The notes: a model not told the origin generated them from the letters alone. A stretch of 64,000 bases of DNA from Hysterangium stoloniferum (GCA_015178975.1 WHVD01000118.1:62001-126000), one strand, 5' to 3'. Positions 12,490 through 23,472 are shown, counted from the stretch's first letter. Numbers and translations: made by a program.

Positions 12490-12707
12490 TAGAACGGATC
12501 ATCATAATGAAAAAGGGGTGTATCAGAGTTTAACCAGATAGTATGAGTATATTTTGACGGGGGCGTAAACGGAGTTTGATCACTGCAAAGGCATACGTCA
12601 GTGTTGGGAAGCCGACGGCTTCCAATGTGAGGAATTGAGCGATGACTTGAATCGTCAATAGATGGTGATAACCTCGGGAACCGTCGGGTTGCGACACGGT
12701 CGTAACA
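12490..12707 (-). repeat. Truncated 3' LTR of B1
   Basis: About 218 bp matching the LTR start (GTCGTAACA on the plus strand at 12,707) of the LTR at 34,473-35,164. The rest of the LTR is missing. The neighbouring 12,708-12,843 holds the family-B primer tract and leader, as at 23,300-23,440. Confidence 0.8.
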
Positions 12708-13105
12708 GTATCCCCCCATTTGGCTAAAATCCCAAGGAGGCCGAAAGTCTAGATTCTGTACATAAAAACTTGTCGGGTACGGTTGGTGTGTCAAAACATC
12801 ATGTGACTCGGTAAAAATTTACATATAAAAATTCGAGGAGTCCTGTTATGTATTTCTAAGCTTTTTCTGATTTTTAACCAATCTCCCCTAACAAATGGCG
12901 AAAACGAATATTTAAATGTAATTATATTGCGACGATAAAATCAATATTTGCTTGATTTATCCTGAATTTTTACAATTTATTTTGTATTTTTATCTTGTAA
13001 ATTGAGCAAGTTATTGAAATTCTACCTTTTATTCTTTTTTGATTAATATGTTGGCGACTCAGCACTTATTCACAACGCAAATGATCATGTGATATTCACA
13101 TGACA

Positions 13106-13912
13106 TGTTACGACTGGACAAATCCCGCCGGACTCCGGGCACTAACTCGTATGCCCCCACACGCTACAAGCACCAATCGTCTGTTTATAGGATTTCCCGC
13201 CCGGACTCCGTTACGTCAAGACTCGTTACGTTCGACCTCATTAAGACACATATCAGTCACCGGACTTCCCCCGGACCCCGTCTCTGTCTATGTCCGTCTT
13301 CGTCCCACGCATCAGTCACTGGAACCCGCTTAGAATCCCGTCACCGCTCTAATCAAGCCCCGTTCCCGTTTTAGTCAAATGACCTGTCACGATTTAGGAC
13401 TCCGCTCCCGCTCCGTTTCCCGTTATGGCTTATGCTTTGTCACGATTCGGACTCCGCTCCGTTCCGTCCCGTTCCTAACACCAATTTGGTGTTTACTATT
13501 CCCGTTTTATGTTTTGCTCGTTTCGTCTCATTATTACTGGATTCGGTATGTCATGCATTCCACGGTCTATATAAACTGGCAGATGTTGTACATACAATCC
13601 AGTCAGAAAATTAGCTTAGATTCCCCCCAGTAATCTAATACATTTTCCTCTCTAAAACCCTACTCTTATCAGACCGCTCGCATTAGTCGGAGCCCACAGG
13701 CTCCGGCGCATCTATCTCGATTCACGACTCTCGACTCACGACCTACGACTCACGACCCACGAACCCCCGCCCAGACTCCCCGGGATTCCCGTCCGCCTGT
13801 CTGAAATTGGACAACACGATCTAGCGAGGGCGCAGCCTATAAGCTGAAGCCAAGTCCTACCGGATATTCCGCGGGTTTCTCCGGAAACCCGCCCTGTGTG
13901 TGTATCCTAACA
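13106..13912 (+). repeat. Solo LTR of family A
   Basis: An 807-bp LTR running from TGTTACGACTGG to TATCCTAACA, with a perfect 5-bp duplication TGACA at 13,101-13,105 and 13,913-13,917. The uninterrupted sequence is preserved in LTR D at 35,259-37,266, where the join reads CATGACATTTC on the reverse strand. A TATA box (CTATATAAACTGGC) lies near 13,567. Confidence 0.97.
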
Positions 13913-14108
13913 TGACATTTCAAACTCCGACACCAACAAAATGCGAATCACTCATTATCAAGGCAAAATATATATATTATATATTATTATAATAAAATAT
14001 TGTTATATTTATAATTAACTAAAAATAAATATAATAATTATATAATAGTATAAAGCCGGCCACCTGGTGTTTATTATACGGCATGCGGGAAACTCATCAC
14101 AACAAGTG

Positions 14109-14335
14109 ACAGCTGTCACAAGGGCGCGGGATGGTCACAAAGGTGTGCAATGGTCACAGAGGCGCACAATGGTCACAAACGTGTGTGACGGTCACAGAGG
14201 CGCGCAATGGTCACAAATGTGCACAATGGTCACAAAGGCGTGCAATGGTCACAAAGGTGCACAACGGTCACAAAGGTGTGCAATGGTCACAAAGGCACAC
14301 AACGGTCACAAAGGCACATGACAGTCACAAGACGC
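14109..14335 (+). repeat. Minisatellite in the upstream part of LTR D
   Basis: About ten units of roughly 18 bp, each with the core GGTCACAAAGG. The reverse-oriented copy at about 36,600-36,810 has fewer and more scattered units. The short open frames across it result from the repeat and are not genes. Confidence 0.85.
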
Positions 14336-14589
14336 GAAGGGTGTCATGCGTGCGCACAGGCACAAGAGCATTATGTCATCATATATGCTACTACAGCAAA
14401 AATAGTATCAAGTGCCGCACAATCCCTGCGTGCTGGGAGTAGTTCGGCACTCAACGTCCAGCCGAGCATATGAAGGAGTCGCATGCCTTTTGTTTCCTAT
14501 GACATCTCTGTCAGTACAGTATCTGAAAATTTCGCATCCTTTCACGGATTATCATTCATTAATTCTTTCTTTTATTTCTCTTCACACTT

Positions 14590-15658
14590 ATGACATCTGG
14601 AGCCTTGCCACAAGGGGTGTTTGCGCACTTAGGTATAAATCTGAATGGTGAGATGAACCCACCTCCCACAGGGGCACAAGTGGAGACTGCCCCTAAACAT
14701 GCCCTCACAGCCTCTGACAGCAAGCAGTTTTGTTTTGGCTGGGCACTTGAGTCTCAGTGCAGGTGGGGCACCAACTGCACCAACACCCACATGTGTAGCA
14801 TCTGCTTCAAGGATACCCACGGAGCAGGAGCCTGCAGGAAGCTCTGACCCGAGATGGGTCACAATGCCACTCAACCCTGTGGGCGCAGCATGTATATTGA
14901 GTAAATATGGTATATTGCAAGACTGGCAGAATATTATAGCAGGTTTGAATAATGGATTTGACATCGGACTGAAAGAGCACATATCACGTACAGCCATTTT
15001 CGAAAATCACAGATCTTCCTTAGTGGACACAGAATTTATAACCAAGTATATAGCAAGTGAACAAAAGATTGGCCACTACTCCAGGGGCTTTACGCCAGAG
15101 GAACTGGAGCAAGCCATAGGACCATTTCAGACATCTTCCCTGTGGCTGATCCCAAAACCAAATTCAAGCATATACCGCATGATACAAGACCTATCATTTC
15201 CCCGAGACGACCCGATACATTCCTCCATAAACAGTCACATAAATCCCGATGACTTCCCGACAGAATGGGGTACCTTTGCAGAAGCGGCGGCATTGATATT
15301 ATCTCTGCCAGAAGGTTCCATGGCCACCACCTTCGACATTTCTGCAGCTTACCATATGACACCCATACGACCAGATCAGCAGAACCCATGCTGTGTTTTC
15401 TGGGATGGCCTAGTATACATCGATCGGGCAGTCACATTTGGCTTGGCCTCGAGTGCAGGCATATTCAGGAGTATTGCAGACATGCTGATTGCCTTATACC
15501 GAAAGGCAGGCTTCAGGTGGTTGCTAAAGTGGGTCAATGATTTCCTGGCCATTTGTTTGCCAGGGCAGGTTTGGACAGAAGATGACTTCATTGCATTGAC
15601 AGCACAATTTGGTGTACCCTGGAGCGAGAGCAAAACAAGACCTTTTTCGTCAGTATAG
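14590..15658 (+). pseudogene. gag end and reverse transcriptase of the tyrosine-recombinase element
   Basis: An upstream frame (14,590-14,847) carries a cysteine-rich knuckle-like segment (CRWGTNCTNTHMCSICF). The following frame shows reverse transcriptase features of the DIRS order: SLWLIPKPNSSIYRMIQDLS, TTFDISAAYHMTPI, FGLASSAGIF and the catalytic-region motif LLKWVNDFLAI. It would copy the element RNA. Part of a broken element. Confidence 0.8.
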
Positions 15659-16486
15659 AAATACATAGGCTTCATATGGGACCTGGATGCCAAAACCGTA
15701 GCAATGCCAAAGGAGAAACTCGAGGTGACACTGGAGCTAGTCAAGCGATCGGCCCAGGAGGAGCATCGATTCTCAGCGAACGAGGTGGAGAGGCTACATG
15801 GGAAGTTGGTCCATGTGGCATCCATCTTCCCATGGATAAAACCTTTTCTACACTCTATAACCGCATTCGCACATGGTTTCACATCACGAAGAGCATCATT
15901 CCCCCCAAGCCCAGCATTGCAAGCAGATATGTCATGGGTTTACTTCATATTGTGACACTTGCCAAACGAGCTCCCCATCACATCAGCGGATCCGATTGAC
16001 ATGGGATGGTGGGGGGACGCCAGTACATCATTCGGATTGGGCATCATAGTCAGCACCCAGTGGGCAGTGTGGAAGTGGGCCCCTGGCTTCGAAGTGGGCC
16101 CACATCGCCAATGCGACATCGGATGGGCAGAAGCAGTCACTGTAGAGTTGGGGCTGAGGATGGCGTTACAGTCTGGGGTGATGCATCGACGCAACCTGTC
16201 CGATTCAGTTTTCTTGGTGCATTCAGACAACAGTGGTGTCGTCACAGTGGTGAACAAAGGCTGGTCACGCAACAAGGAGACAAACATGATTCTAAAAGAA
16301 ATTTACAAACTGTTAGCCACGAATCGAATACAACTAAGAGCCGAATTCGTACCATCCAGGGAGAACATCGCAGATGCCCTCTCCCAAGGCCATATCACCG
16401 ATTTCCTAAAAGGCTTCCCCAGAATACAATCACAGGCCACATTAGACATCCCCAACAACTTGTTACACTGGATCCAATCACGGTAG
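15659..16486 (+). pseudogene. RNase H region of the tyrosine-recombinase element
   Basis: The segment from about 15,959 reads as RNase H: MGWWGDASTSFGLG (first catalytic Asp), AEAVTVELG (Glu), LVHSDNSGVV (Asp) and ENIADALSQG (final Asp). This arrangement downstream of the reverse transcriptase is standard for DIRS-order elements. Confidence 0.8.
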
Positions 16487-17690
16487 CACCTGCAAGGGTG
16501 TCACCACCCTTCGCCTCATCATTGCAGACATTACCAGCTGGACAATTGCACCTCATTCCATCAGTACTGAGGCCTCCATGTAGAGCTAAAGAGAGACTCT
16601 TCAGGTGGAAAGGAATCAACACACCGCCTCCATCCACTGTACAGCACCCAGTACTGCAGTTACTAGCATCCATAGCCTCTGAAGTGTCACTGCAGGATGC
16701 AAATAGCTATGGATCGGGTCTCCGCAAGTTCCATGTATTTTGCGATATCTTCTCTGTAGCTGAATCGGAAGGATTGCCGGCATCCTTCCCAATTTTACAT
16801 TCTTTCACACTTTGGGCGGCAGCGGACTCATCATTGCTCAGTCAGGAGCTAACTGCTGGGATGGCATTTGAGACTGTGTCAGTTGGGGTTACTCGGAAAT
16901 ACCTAGCGGTGGTTAGAGCATGGCACATAGCTCAAGGTTGGCCGCCACCCCTGTCAGATGACAAACGAATGAGAATCGAATGGTCACTAAGGGGGCTGGA
17001 GAACTTACAGGGCAATACACGAAAGTGGCCCCCACGTCCACCGATAAAATTGAGGATGCTATTCGCGTTGAAGGCATCATTGGATTTGAACAACTCCTTT
17101 GATGCCTGTGTATGGGCCATATCTACGTGCGCCTTTTGGGGTTTGATGCGTTTTGGGGAGGTCACGGTATCATCCAGAACACAGTTTGATGGCAAAAAGC
17201 ATTTGAAGCGGAAGGATGTCCTAATTAGCCATGACAATGATGGCAGGAGGTATGCACGTTTGGACTTACCTGTGGCTAAAATGGCCAAATCTGGTGTAAC
17301 CCAAGCGGTATACCTAACAGATCAGCAAGGGACATGCCCAATAGACACACTAATCAATTTATCGAAAGTCGTACCGGCCGGACCTGAAGAACCACTGTTT
17401 TGCTGGCTAGACGACAGAGGTGCAGTAAGACCGATAGTCAAAAAAGCTGCACTCAAATGAATAAATCTCATTCTTAACGCATGGGGATGGGGAACAACCT
17501 TCGGACATTCATTTCGTATCGGCAGCACATCTTTCTTTCTAGTGCAAGGAGTTGATCCTGAAATCGTGATATTAGCAGGCAGATGGAGGTCATTAGGATA
17601 TGAAACATACATCAGGGCCTTTGAACAGATAGCATCACGGCATTTGGAGAACCTTTTAACAAGGAATGCAACTGCCTTGGTTGGGTAGGT
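16487..17690 (+). pseudogene. Tyrosine recombinase of the DIRS-order element
   Basis: The translation shows the tyrosine-recombinase signature: the first Arg in FWGLMRFGEVT (near 17,140), HSFR (the HxxR box near 17,505), the GRW position (near 17,580), and the nucleophile Tyr in GYETYIR (near 17,600). Such enzymes integrate a circular DNA copy without making a target duplication. An N-terminal SAM-like region is visible (ANSYGSGLRKFHVFC). Confidence 0.85.
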
Positions 17691-18236
17691 GGCATAGCCT
17701 TGCCGCATCTGGCAGGCAGTTGTTCTTTGTGGGTGAGCGGCGAGTCTTCCCACACATACGTGGAGAGCTAAGCTCTCCCCCTACCCAACCGTACAGCTCT
17801 CTGCTCTCATCATGATACATAGACGAAGCTGGATAGTATCGAGTGCTGCACGATCCCTGCGTGCCAGGAGTAGTTCAGCACTCAACGTCCACCCAAGCGT
17901 ATGAAGGAGTCGCACGCCTTTTGTTTCCTACAATATCTCTGTCAGTACAGTATCTGAAAATTTCGCATCCTTTCACGGATTATCATTCATTAATTCTTTC
18001 TTTTATTTCTCCCACCCACCTTTCCCCCATATTGAGGATTTGGGTTAATCAATGAATCAAGTTTAATAATTATTGATTGTTTAATCTATTGTTAAGTGAG
18101 AGTGAGAGTTGTACTGCGAGAGAGGACCCACCCTCCCGAGCGGCAAGTCTTCCCACGCATACGTGGAGAGCTAAGCTCTCCCCCTACCCAAGCATACAGC
18201 TCTCTGCTCTCATCACGATACATAGACGAAGCTGGA

Positions 18237-18482
18237 CCAGAAATTCCCTGGAATATTCCAGTGGCTTCCAATGGAATAGTAGATAGTAGGTACTAATAAT
18301 AGATAGAATATTGTAGAATATTCTATAAGATTCCAGAAAGTTCTATTATGCCAAGAATATTCTATAGTGTCTTAGAAGTAGTTAGAACCTTCCACAATGC
18401 TCTAGAAAATTCTAGAAAATTCTAAATGACATCATTCAATCTTCTAGAATCTTCTAAATGTCTCAGACCAAAATGTATATAA
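18237..18482 (+). promoter_or_regulatory. Heat-shock-element-like array and TATA box of LTR D
   Basis: Alternating TTC/GAA triplets at 5-bp spacing occur several times: TTCCAGAAAGTTC (18,331-18,343), GAAAATTCTAGAAAATTC (18,405-18,422) and TTCTAGAATCTTC (18,442-18,454). A TATA box (TATATAA) follows at 18,476-18,482. This matches the heat-shock factor site pattern (inverted nGAAn repeats). The reverse-oriented LTR D keeps the array at about 36,320-36,480. Function is inferred from the pattern alone. Confidence 0.6.
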
Positions 18483-18607
18483 GGAGCTCAGCTCCAGCCT
18501 TGAATAACATATCATCTTTACTACACTTTATCAGCCACATCAGTGTGCCACTGCAGCAAGCAGTTATTCCACCAGTTGGACTGTTGGATAAATATATACA
18601 AACACTT

Positions 18608-18880
18608 AGTCACCTCTAGTTGAGCTGCTGACCTAAGTTATCTTAGGATTCCTTTGTCACCTCTTGTTGGGCTTCTGACAATAATCCTACCAATCAGGAT
18701 TCTCAGTCACCTCTTGTTGAGTAATTTGACTATAATCCTACAATCAGGATTCCCTGCCACCTCTTGTTGAGCTTCTGGTATTAATCCTTTATACTATAGT
18801 CACCTCTTAATGATTATTAGTTTTTCTTACATTGTTATTTGTAGTCTAAAACCTCAGTCACCTCTTGTTGAGTAATGTGA
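18608..18880 (+). repeat. Six-fold spaced motif downstream of the LTR D promoter
   Basis: CACCTCTTGTTGAG or a close variant recurs at 18,611, 18,658, 18,708, 18,758, 18,801 and 18,860, spaced about 43-59 bp. The other LTR D copy (about 35,830-36,200) holds about seven, on the opposite strand. It lies downstream of the TATA box, so it would be in the transcript. Confidence 0.8.
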
Positions 18881-19252
18881 CTGATTATTACATTACAAAT
18901 AATCCCTGTTCCCTTGCTCATTTATTGTGAATCAGTAAAGCATATTCACATAAATAAATACTGAGAATATCCTTGCAAGATCCTAAACAAGCTTGCACAA
19001 GCAGCTCTCAAAACCTTCTTTGCGAAGTAGGGTGCATATATTCAAGTAAACTCTTGACTTCAGGGGTTCTAAGTCTATTTAGGCTGCCACTGATTAATAT
19101 CAAATACTTAAATTATTTTACCTTGCAGTGAATTGAGTATTTGCACATTTTGATAGAGCATTGGACTCCTTTTTCAGAAAATAGTATTAAAATAGGGCTA
19201 ATACATTACAGGTCCTGGCGCTTGAATTTTCACTTTTCTTCCCTCGACCACC

Positions 19253-20689
19253 ATGACCATAGGTTCGGGGTCGAAGCCATTCCCGGTTCAGTTAACGGTC
19301 ACTCCCAGGTCAGTCCCGAGTGGACCACCTAGTGCACAAGAATGTCGACGGCTTCTCGAGGAGAAGAGGAAAACATGCAAGGAGGAGGAGCAGAAGGCGA
19401 AGGAGGAGCAGAAGGTGAAGGAGGAGCAGAAGGCGAAGGAGGAGCAGAAGGCGAAGGAGGAGCAGAAGGCGAAGGAGGAGCAGAAGGCGAAGGAGGAGCA
19501 GAAGGCGAAGGAGGAGCAGAAGGCGAAGGAGGAGCAGAAGGCGAAGGAGGAGCAGAAGGCGAAGGAGGAGCAGAAGGCGAAGGAGGAGCAGAAGGCGAAG
19601 GAGGAGCAGAAGGCGAAGGAGGAGCAGAAGGCGAAGGAGGAGCAGAAGGCGAAGGAGGAGCAGAAGGCGAAGGAGGAGCAGAAGGCGAAGGAGGAGCAGA
19701 AGGCGAAGGAGGAGCAGAAGGCGAAGGAGGAGCAGAAGGCGAAGGAGGAGCAGAAGGCGAAGGAGGAGCAGAAGGCGAAGGAGGAGCAGAAGGCGAAGGA
19801 GGAGCAGAAGGCGAAGGAGGAGCAGAAGGCGAAGGAGGAGCAGAAGGCGAAGGAGGAGCTGGCAGCCATAGAGGCTGAGGAAAAGAAATTGGCAGCAGAA
19901 GAGGCTGCACACAAGCACTGGGATGCGGTGCTTGCAAAGAAGCAGCGGGAAGCCGATCGGGTGTGGGAGGAGGTGGAAAAGAAAAAATGAGAGGGGAAGG
20001 TAAGTCGGTTCCCATTTCTTTGTGAGCTTTGCTGATTATTTTTTTTTTTTAGCGCAAGGCTGCGACACCTTCTGAGTCCGACGACGAAGAGGAGGAGGAG
20101 AACAAGGAGGATGCACCGGGGCCATCGAGCCCCAAGGTGGGTTCAGGTACCAAATTAAAAGTTTTTCTAATTTTTGATTATAGAAACAAAAACAAGCCCC
20201 TAAAACGGGGACTGAGAACGACCCAAGTGCAACTGGTGCACCAAATGGGGTCGGACTTGCCATCCTCAGGCAAGTGGTTGGGGCCGCACCTGTCAAGAGT
20301 GCACCAACCAAAAACTTGGATGTGTCTTCCCAGATGCCGATGGAAATGGATCCTATCAAGAATGGCAGGCTGATGCATTAGAGGAGCAGAACCGCCTCTT
20401 GTGCACCTATCTCTCAGAAATAACTTGGTTCCAATTTGAGACACTGCAAGAACAAGGTCTAATGACCAAGTAGTTGTGACTTTTGGGTGTCGGGCTGGAG
20501 AAGCAAACCAGCGTTATAGAGTCCCTTGGAGGGCAACTTGAGCAGTACTTAGAGGTGTCGAGTTGTGACGGGATTGGGCCTGGTGTTGAGGTATCGGAAA
20601 AGGTCGGTAAAGAGGTATCAGTGGCTGTCAGTGATGGGGGAGGCTCGGAGGCCCGGGAGGAAGGAGAAGTTGTGGAGGAAAACCTTTAG
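19253..20689 (+). pseudogene. Antisense accessory gene of chromovirus B1 (coiled coil plus Zn2Cys6-type motif)
   Basis: The gene lies antisense to B1 between its chromodomain and its 3' end. The start ATG (CCACCATGACC) opens a frame with a Ser/Pro leader, then a long Lys/Glu coiled coil made of about 26 copies of EEQKAK, then an Ala/Glu segment. Two short introns are likely (donor GTAAGT near 20,000, acceptor near 20,051; donor GTGGGT near 20,136, acceptor near 20,183). Further on is a six-cysteine motif, C-x2-C-x6-C-x11-C-x2-C-x6-C, at about 20,226-20,326, then a leucine-rich helix and an acidic tail. The spacing equals that of fungal Zn2Cys6 DNA-binding domains. LTR D inserted between its TATA box and its ATG. 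Broken. Function unknown. Confidence 0.6.
19384..19860 (+). repeat. 18-bp minisatellite, about 26 units
   Basis: The unit GAGGAGCAGAAGGCGAAG repeats almost without change and encodes EEQKAK in the accessory-gene frame. The matching place in the second copy (near 23,600) has a single unit. As the unit contains no stop in most frames, long spurious frames appear on both strands here. Confidence 0.97.
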
Positions 20690-20779
20690 ATAGTTTGAAT
20701 ATAATGATTTTAAACAAACAAAACAAAAGTGTGAATCCATAAGGCATAGTCGGAAAAGGTTGGATACCACATGAGAGAC

Positions 20780-22563
20780 TTATAAGGAATTTAGAGGACC
20801 GGGTTTATTCGGATATGCTTGGTGAAACCCTAGAACAATTTCCGAGGCATTGCCAAGCTCTGTAGCTAGGATCCACAAAGTTTCTTCGTCTGTACCTTCG
20901 TAGCCAGCCCATTTAACCAGATAAAGTAATTTGCATGAGTGTTGGCGATTGTCAATTTTTGAATCTAGGCTCTCCGATATCTCAAATTCAAATTCTCTGT
21001 CAATGATCATGGGTGGTGGTGGTGGTTGTATGTGATCCAGTATATTGTTAGCAACACAAGGTTCTAACATAGATACATGAAATACCGGGTGTACCGCATG
21101 CATGTTGTCGGGAAGCCGAAGTGTTCATGAAAGCGTGCCGGCTTGTGCTATAACTTCAAAAGGACCTAAATATTTTTCAGAGAGCTTCTTAGAGGGTCTA
21201 GTAGTTCAGAAAAACTCGGCTTTAACAAGTACTCGGTCTCCGATCTTGAAATCAGGAGGCAGGAGTCGATTCTTATCCACGGACCGTTCGTATCACTCTT
21301 GGGCCATTACGATAGTTTTACGAAGTTCTTGATGTAGCTCGTCAAGGTTTGTAACAAAGTCTTGAGCACGGGAGGATGCAAGATCACGTTCCAGGTGGAT
21401 TGCGATATTGGGGTTGTAGCCCTTGTTTGCAAAGAAAGGTGAAATACCAGTAGTGGCATTTGGTGCATTGTTATATGTGAATTCGGCTAGCGGTAGTAGT
21501 GACATCCAATTGTCTTGATGATAGTTACAATAGACGCGGATGTACTGTTCCAAAGTTTGATTCATGTGTTCGGTCTGGCCGTCACCTTCTGGGTGATAGC
21601 CCGAAGTGAAATATAACTTCATGTCTAGTGCTTTTCCGAGTGACCTAAAAAAGTGAGAGACAAACTCGGATCTGTGATCGGATGTGACATGTGACGGAAT
21701 GCCATGCTTGGAAAATACATGGGTGACGAATAATTCGGCTAACTGTACAGATGTTATCATGTCATATGTTGGAATGAAAATACTTTGCTTCGTGAGCTGA
21801 TCCACAACAACTAGGATTGCTGTATGACCTTTGGATGCCGGTAGGTGCTCGATGAAATCCATAGAAATTGAGTTCCAGGGTTTTTCTGGTATTGGTAATT
21901 GTTTGAGTAGGCCATATGGTTTGTGTCACTGTGATTTAGAGCATAAACACATTGTACAAGATTTACAATAGTGCTTAACAAAATCTCAGATGCCGGGCCA
22001 TGTATATTCTCTTCTACTGAGTGAAAGAGTCTTATTGAGGCCAAAATGTCCCGAGATCAGGTGATCGTGCTTATGTTGTAGGATTCATAGCCAAAGGGTA
22101 TTGGAATCCGGTACATAGATGCGGTTGTCGAGTCTAATGAAACCTTGTGAGTCCAGTGACCATCGGGATTGATCGGGTCGGATGGGTTATTGAGGTGTGC
22201 TTTGGTGACTGGGTCTGATGGAATTGCCGATAATATATATATCTCGATGTAATTTCTCGGTATCCATAAGAATAACACTTCACAAGACTGGGTGAATGAG
22301 GTAAGTGGCTCGGATAGACGCGGACAGTTGTTCTGATGAAAACATAGGCTTGAAATTATGCGGGTTAACTGTGGCATAGTCGCTACTCCCCTCTTTAGGA
22401 TAGATGTCCCATCGTCTAGTCATAGCGTTGGGTTTCCCACCAAGGTGGCCAGGATGGAAATGGATTACCATATTGAAGGCGGAGAGGAATTCGGACCATC
22501 GGGCTTGCCAACAGGTGAGTAGTTTTGTGGTTGAAAAGTAAACCAAATTTTTGTGGTCGGTAA
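20780..22563 (-). pseudogene. Integrase and chromodomain segment of B1
   Basis: On the minus strand are an integrase core (MDFIEHLPASKGHTAI, GYHPEGDGQTEHMNQ, about 21,293-21,862) and, further on, a chromodomain (YLVKWAGYEGTDEETLW, about 20,850-20,930), ending in the frame 20,780-21,103. The upper end at 22,563 is the left side of the B2 insertion site (GGTAA, 22,559-22,563). Decayed. Confidence 0.88.
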
Positions 22564-23299
22564 TGTTAAGAACTGAAAACTGACTAATGTCGGTGGCCAA
22601 CAGGGACTGACCGGAAGGACTTGGCTTCAGCTTATGTGCTGCGCCCTCGCAAATATCCATAGGGTGTCCTTACATTTCGGATGGGCGAAGACTAATCCTA
22701 AAGAGTTCCTTTCAGTGAGACACCAATCGGGACCAAAGGACAAGTCGAGTGTCAGGCCAAGGGGTCGGGGCTGGGAGTGGGCGAGTGCATGTGAAGGTGG
22801 ATGAGGGGATTCTTAGTAGGAGACTGTTACAGACGTATGAGGGTATTCTGAGTCGATATTCTGATTGCCTAGTAACTACAACTATAGTGGGTTCATATAC
22901 AAGTAACAGGCGTCTATAAAATACTAATGGGGAGAAGGGCGGAAAGCGGTATTAACAATAAGCTTGACTAGGAACGGGAAGTTTATGATTAGTTCAGAGG
23001 CCGATGATAACCGAGAGCGGATTACAGTAAAAGGAAATAGTTCGAGGACTACAAATATAGATAGACATATGTGAAACATAGGATAGAATGGATCAACATA
23101 ATAAAAGGGACGTATCAAAAGTTTAACCAGACAATACGAGTATGTTTGACATGGGCGTAAACGGAGTTTGATCATTGCAAAAGCATACGTCAGCTTTGGG
23201 GGCCAATGGTTTCCGATGTGGTGACTTGAATAGTAACTTGAATCGTTGATAAGTGGCGATAACCTCAGGGACCGATAGGGTTGCGACACGGTCGTAACA
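22564..23299 (-). repeat. 3' LTR of B2
   Basis: 736 bp, running from TGTTAAGAACTG to GGTCGTAACA on the plus strand. Immediately beyond it (23,300-23,318, minus strand) is the tract AAAATGGGAGATAC, the expected plus-strand primer site. Confidence 0.95.
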
Positions 23300-23415
23300 G
23301 TATCTCCCATTTTGGCTGAAATCCCAAGGAGGCCGAAAATCTAGATCCCATATGTAAAAACCTGTCTGGTACGGTTAGTTTGTCAAAACATCATGTGACT
23401 CAGCAAAAAATTACA

Positions 23416-23422
23416 TATAAAA
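23416..23422 (+). promoter_or_regulatory. TATA box of the antisense accessory gene (B2 copy)
   Basis: TATAAAA lies about 50 bp before the ATG at 23,473. The same leader is found at 12,819-12,843 for B1, where LTR D then intervenes. It suggests the gene had its own promoter independent of the LTR. Confidence 0.55.
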
Positions 23423-23472
23423 ATTCAAGGGGTCCTGGCACTTGAATTTCCACTTCTCTTCCCTCGACCACC

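Larger units (their letters stand above)
14403..18236 (+). mobile_element. Tyrosine-recombinase retroelement, Ngaro/PAT type (DIRS order)
   Basis: The element interrupts LTR D between CAGCAAAAA and CCAGAAATTCC, which are contiguous in the right-hand LTR D. It shows split direct repeats: A1 14,403-14,580, B1 17,735-17,833, A2 17,834-18,011, B2 18,138-18,235, in the order A1-genes-B1-A2-B2 typical of PAT/Ngaro elements. Inside are a gag-like end, reverse transcriptase, RNase H and a tyrosine recombinase. No target duplication is seen, as expected for recombinase-mediated insertion. Termini look complete; coding regions are broken in a few places. Confidence 0.88.
12844..19210 (+). repeat. LTR D (left copy), inserted in B1, itself carrying two insertions
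   Basis: A long LTR starts TGTTATGTATTTC and ends CTAATACATTACA, flanked by AGTCC (12,839-12,843) and GGTCC (19,211-19,215), a 5-bp duplication with one mismatch. Without the inserted solo LTR A and the tyrosine-recombinase element it is about 1.7 kb. It is the reverse-oriented relative of 35,259-37,266. A TATA box (TATATAA, 18,476-18,482) shows the plus strand is the sense direction. No internal region of family D is present in the window. Confidence 0.85.

Noticed and set aside
14067-14473. Tandem-repeat proteins rich in GHKGAQWSQ
   Set aside because: They are translations of the LTR D minisatellite, in three overlapping frames, without a promoter or conservation of one frame.
19288-20015. 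Long minus-strand and alternate-frame proteins of (PSAPPS)n, (FAFCSS)n, (LLRLLL)n and (EGGAEG)n
   Set aside because: They are shadows of the 18-bp minisatellite, whose unit has no stop codon in most frames.
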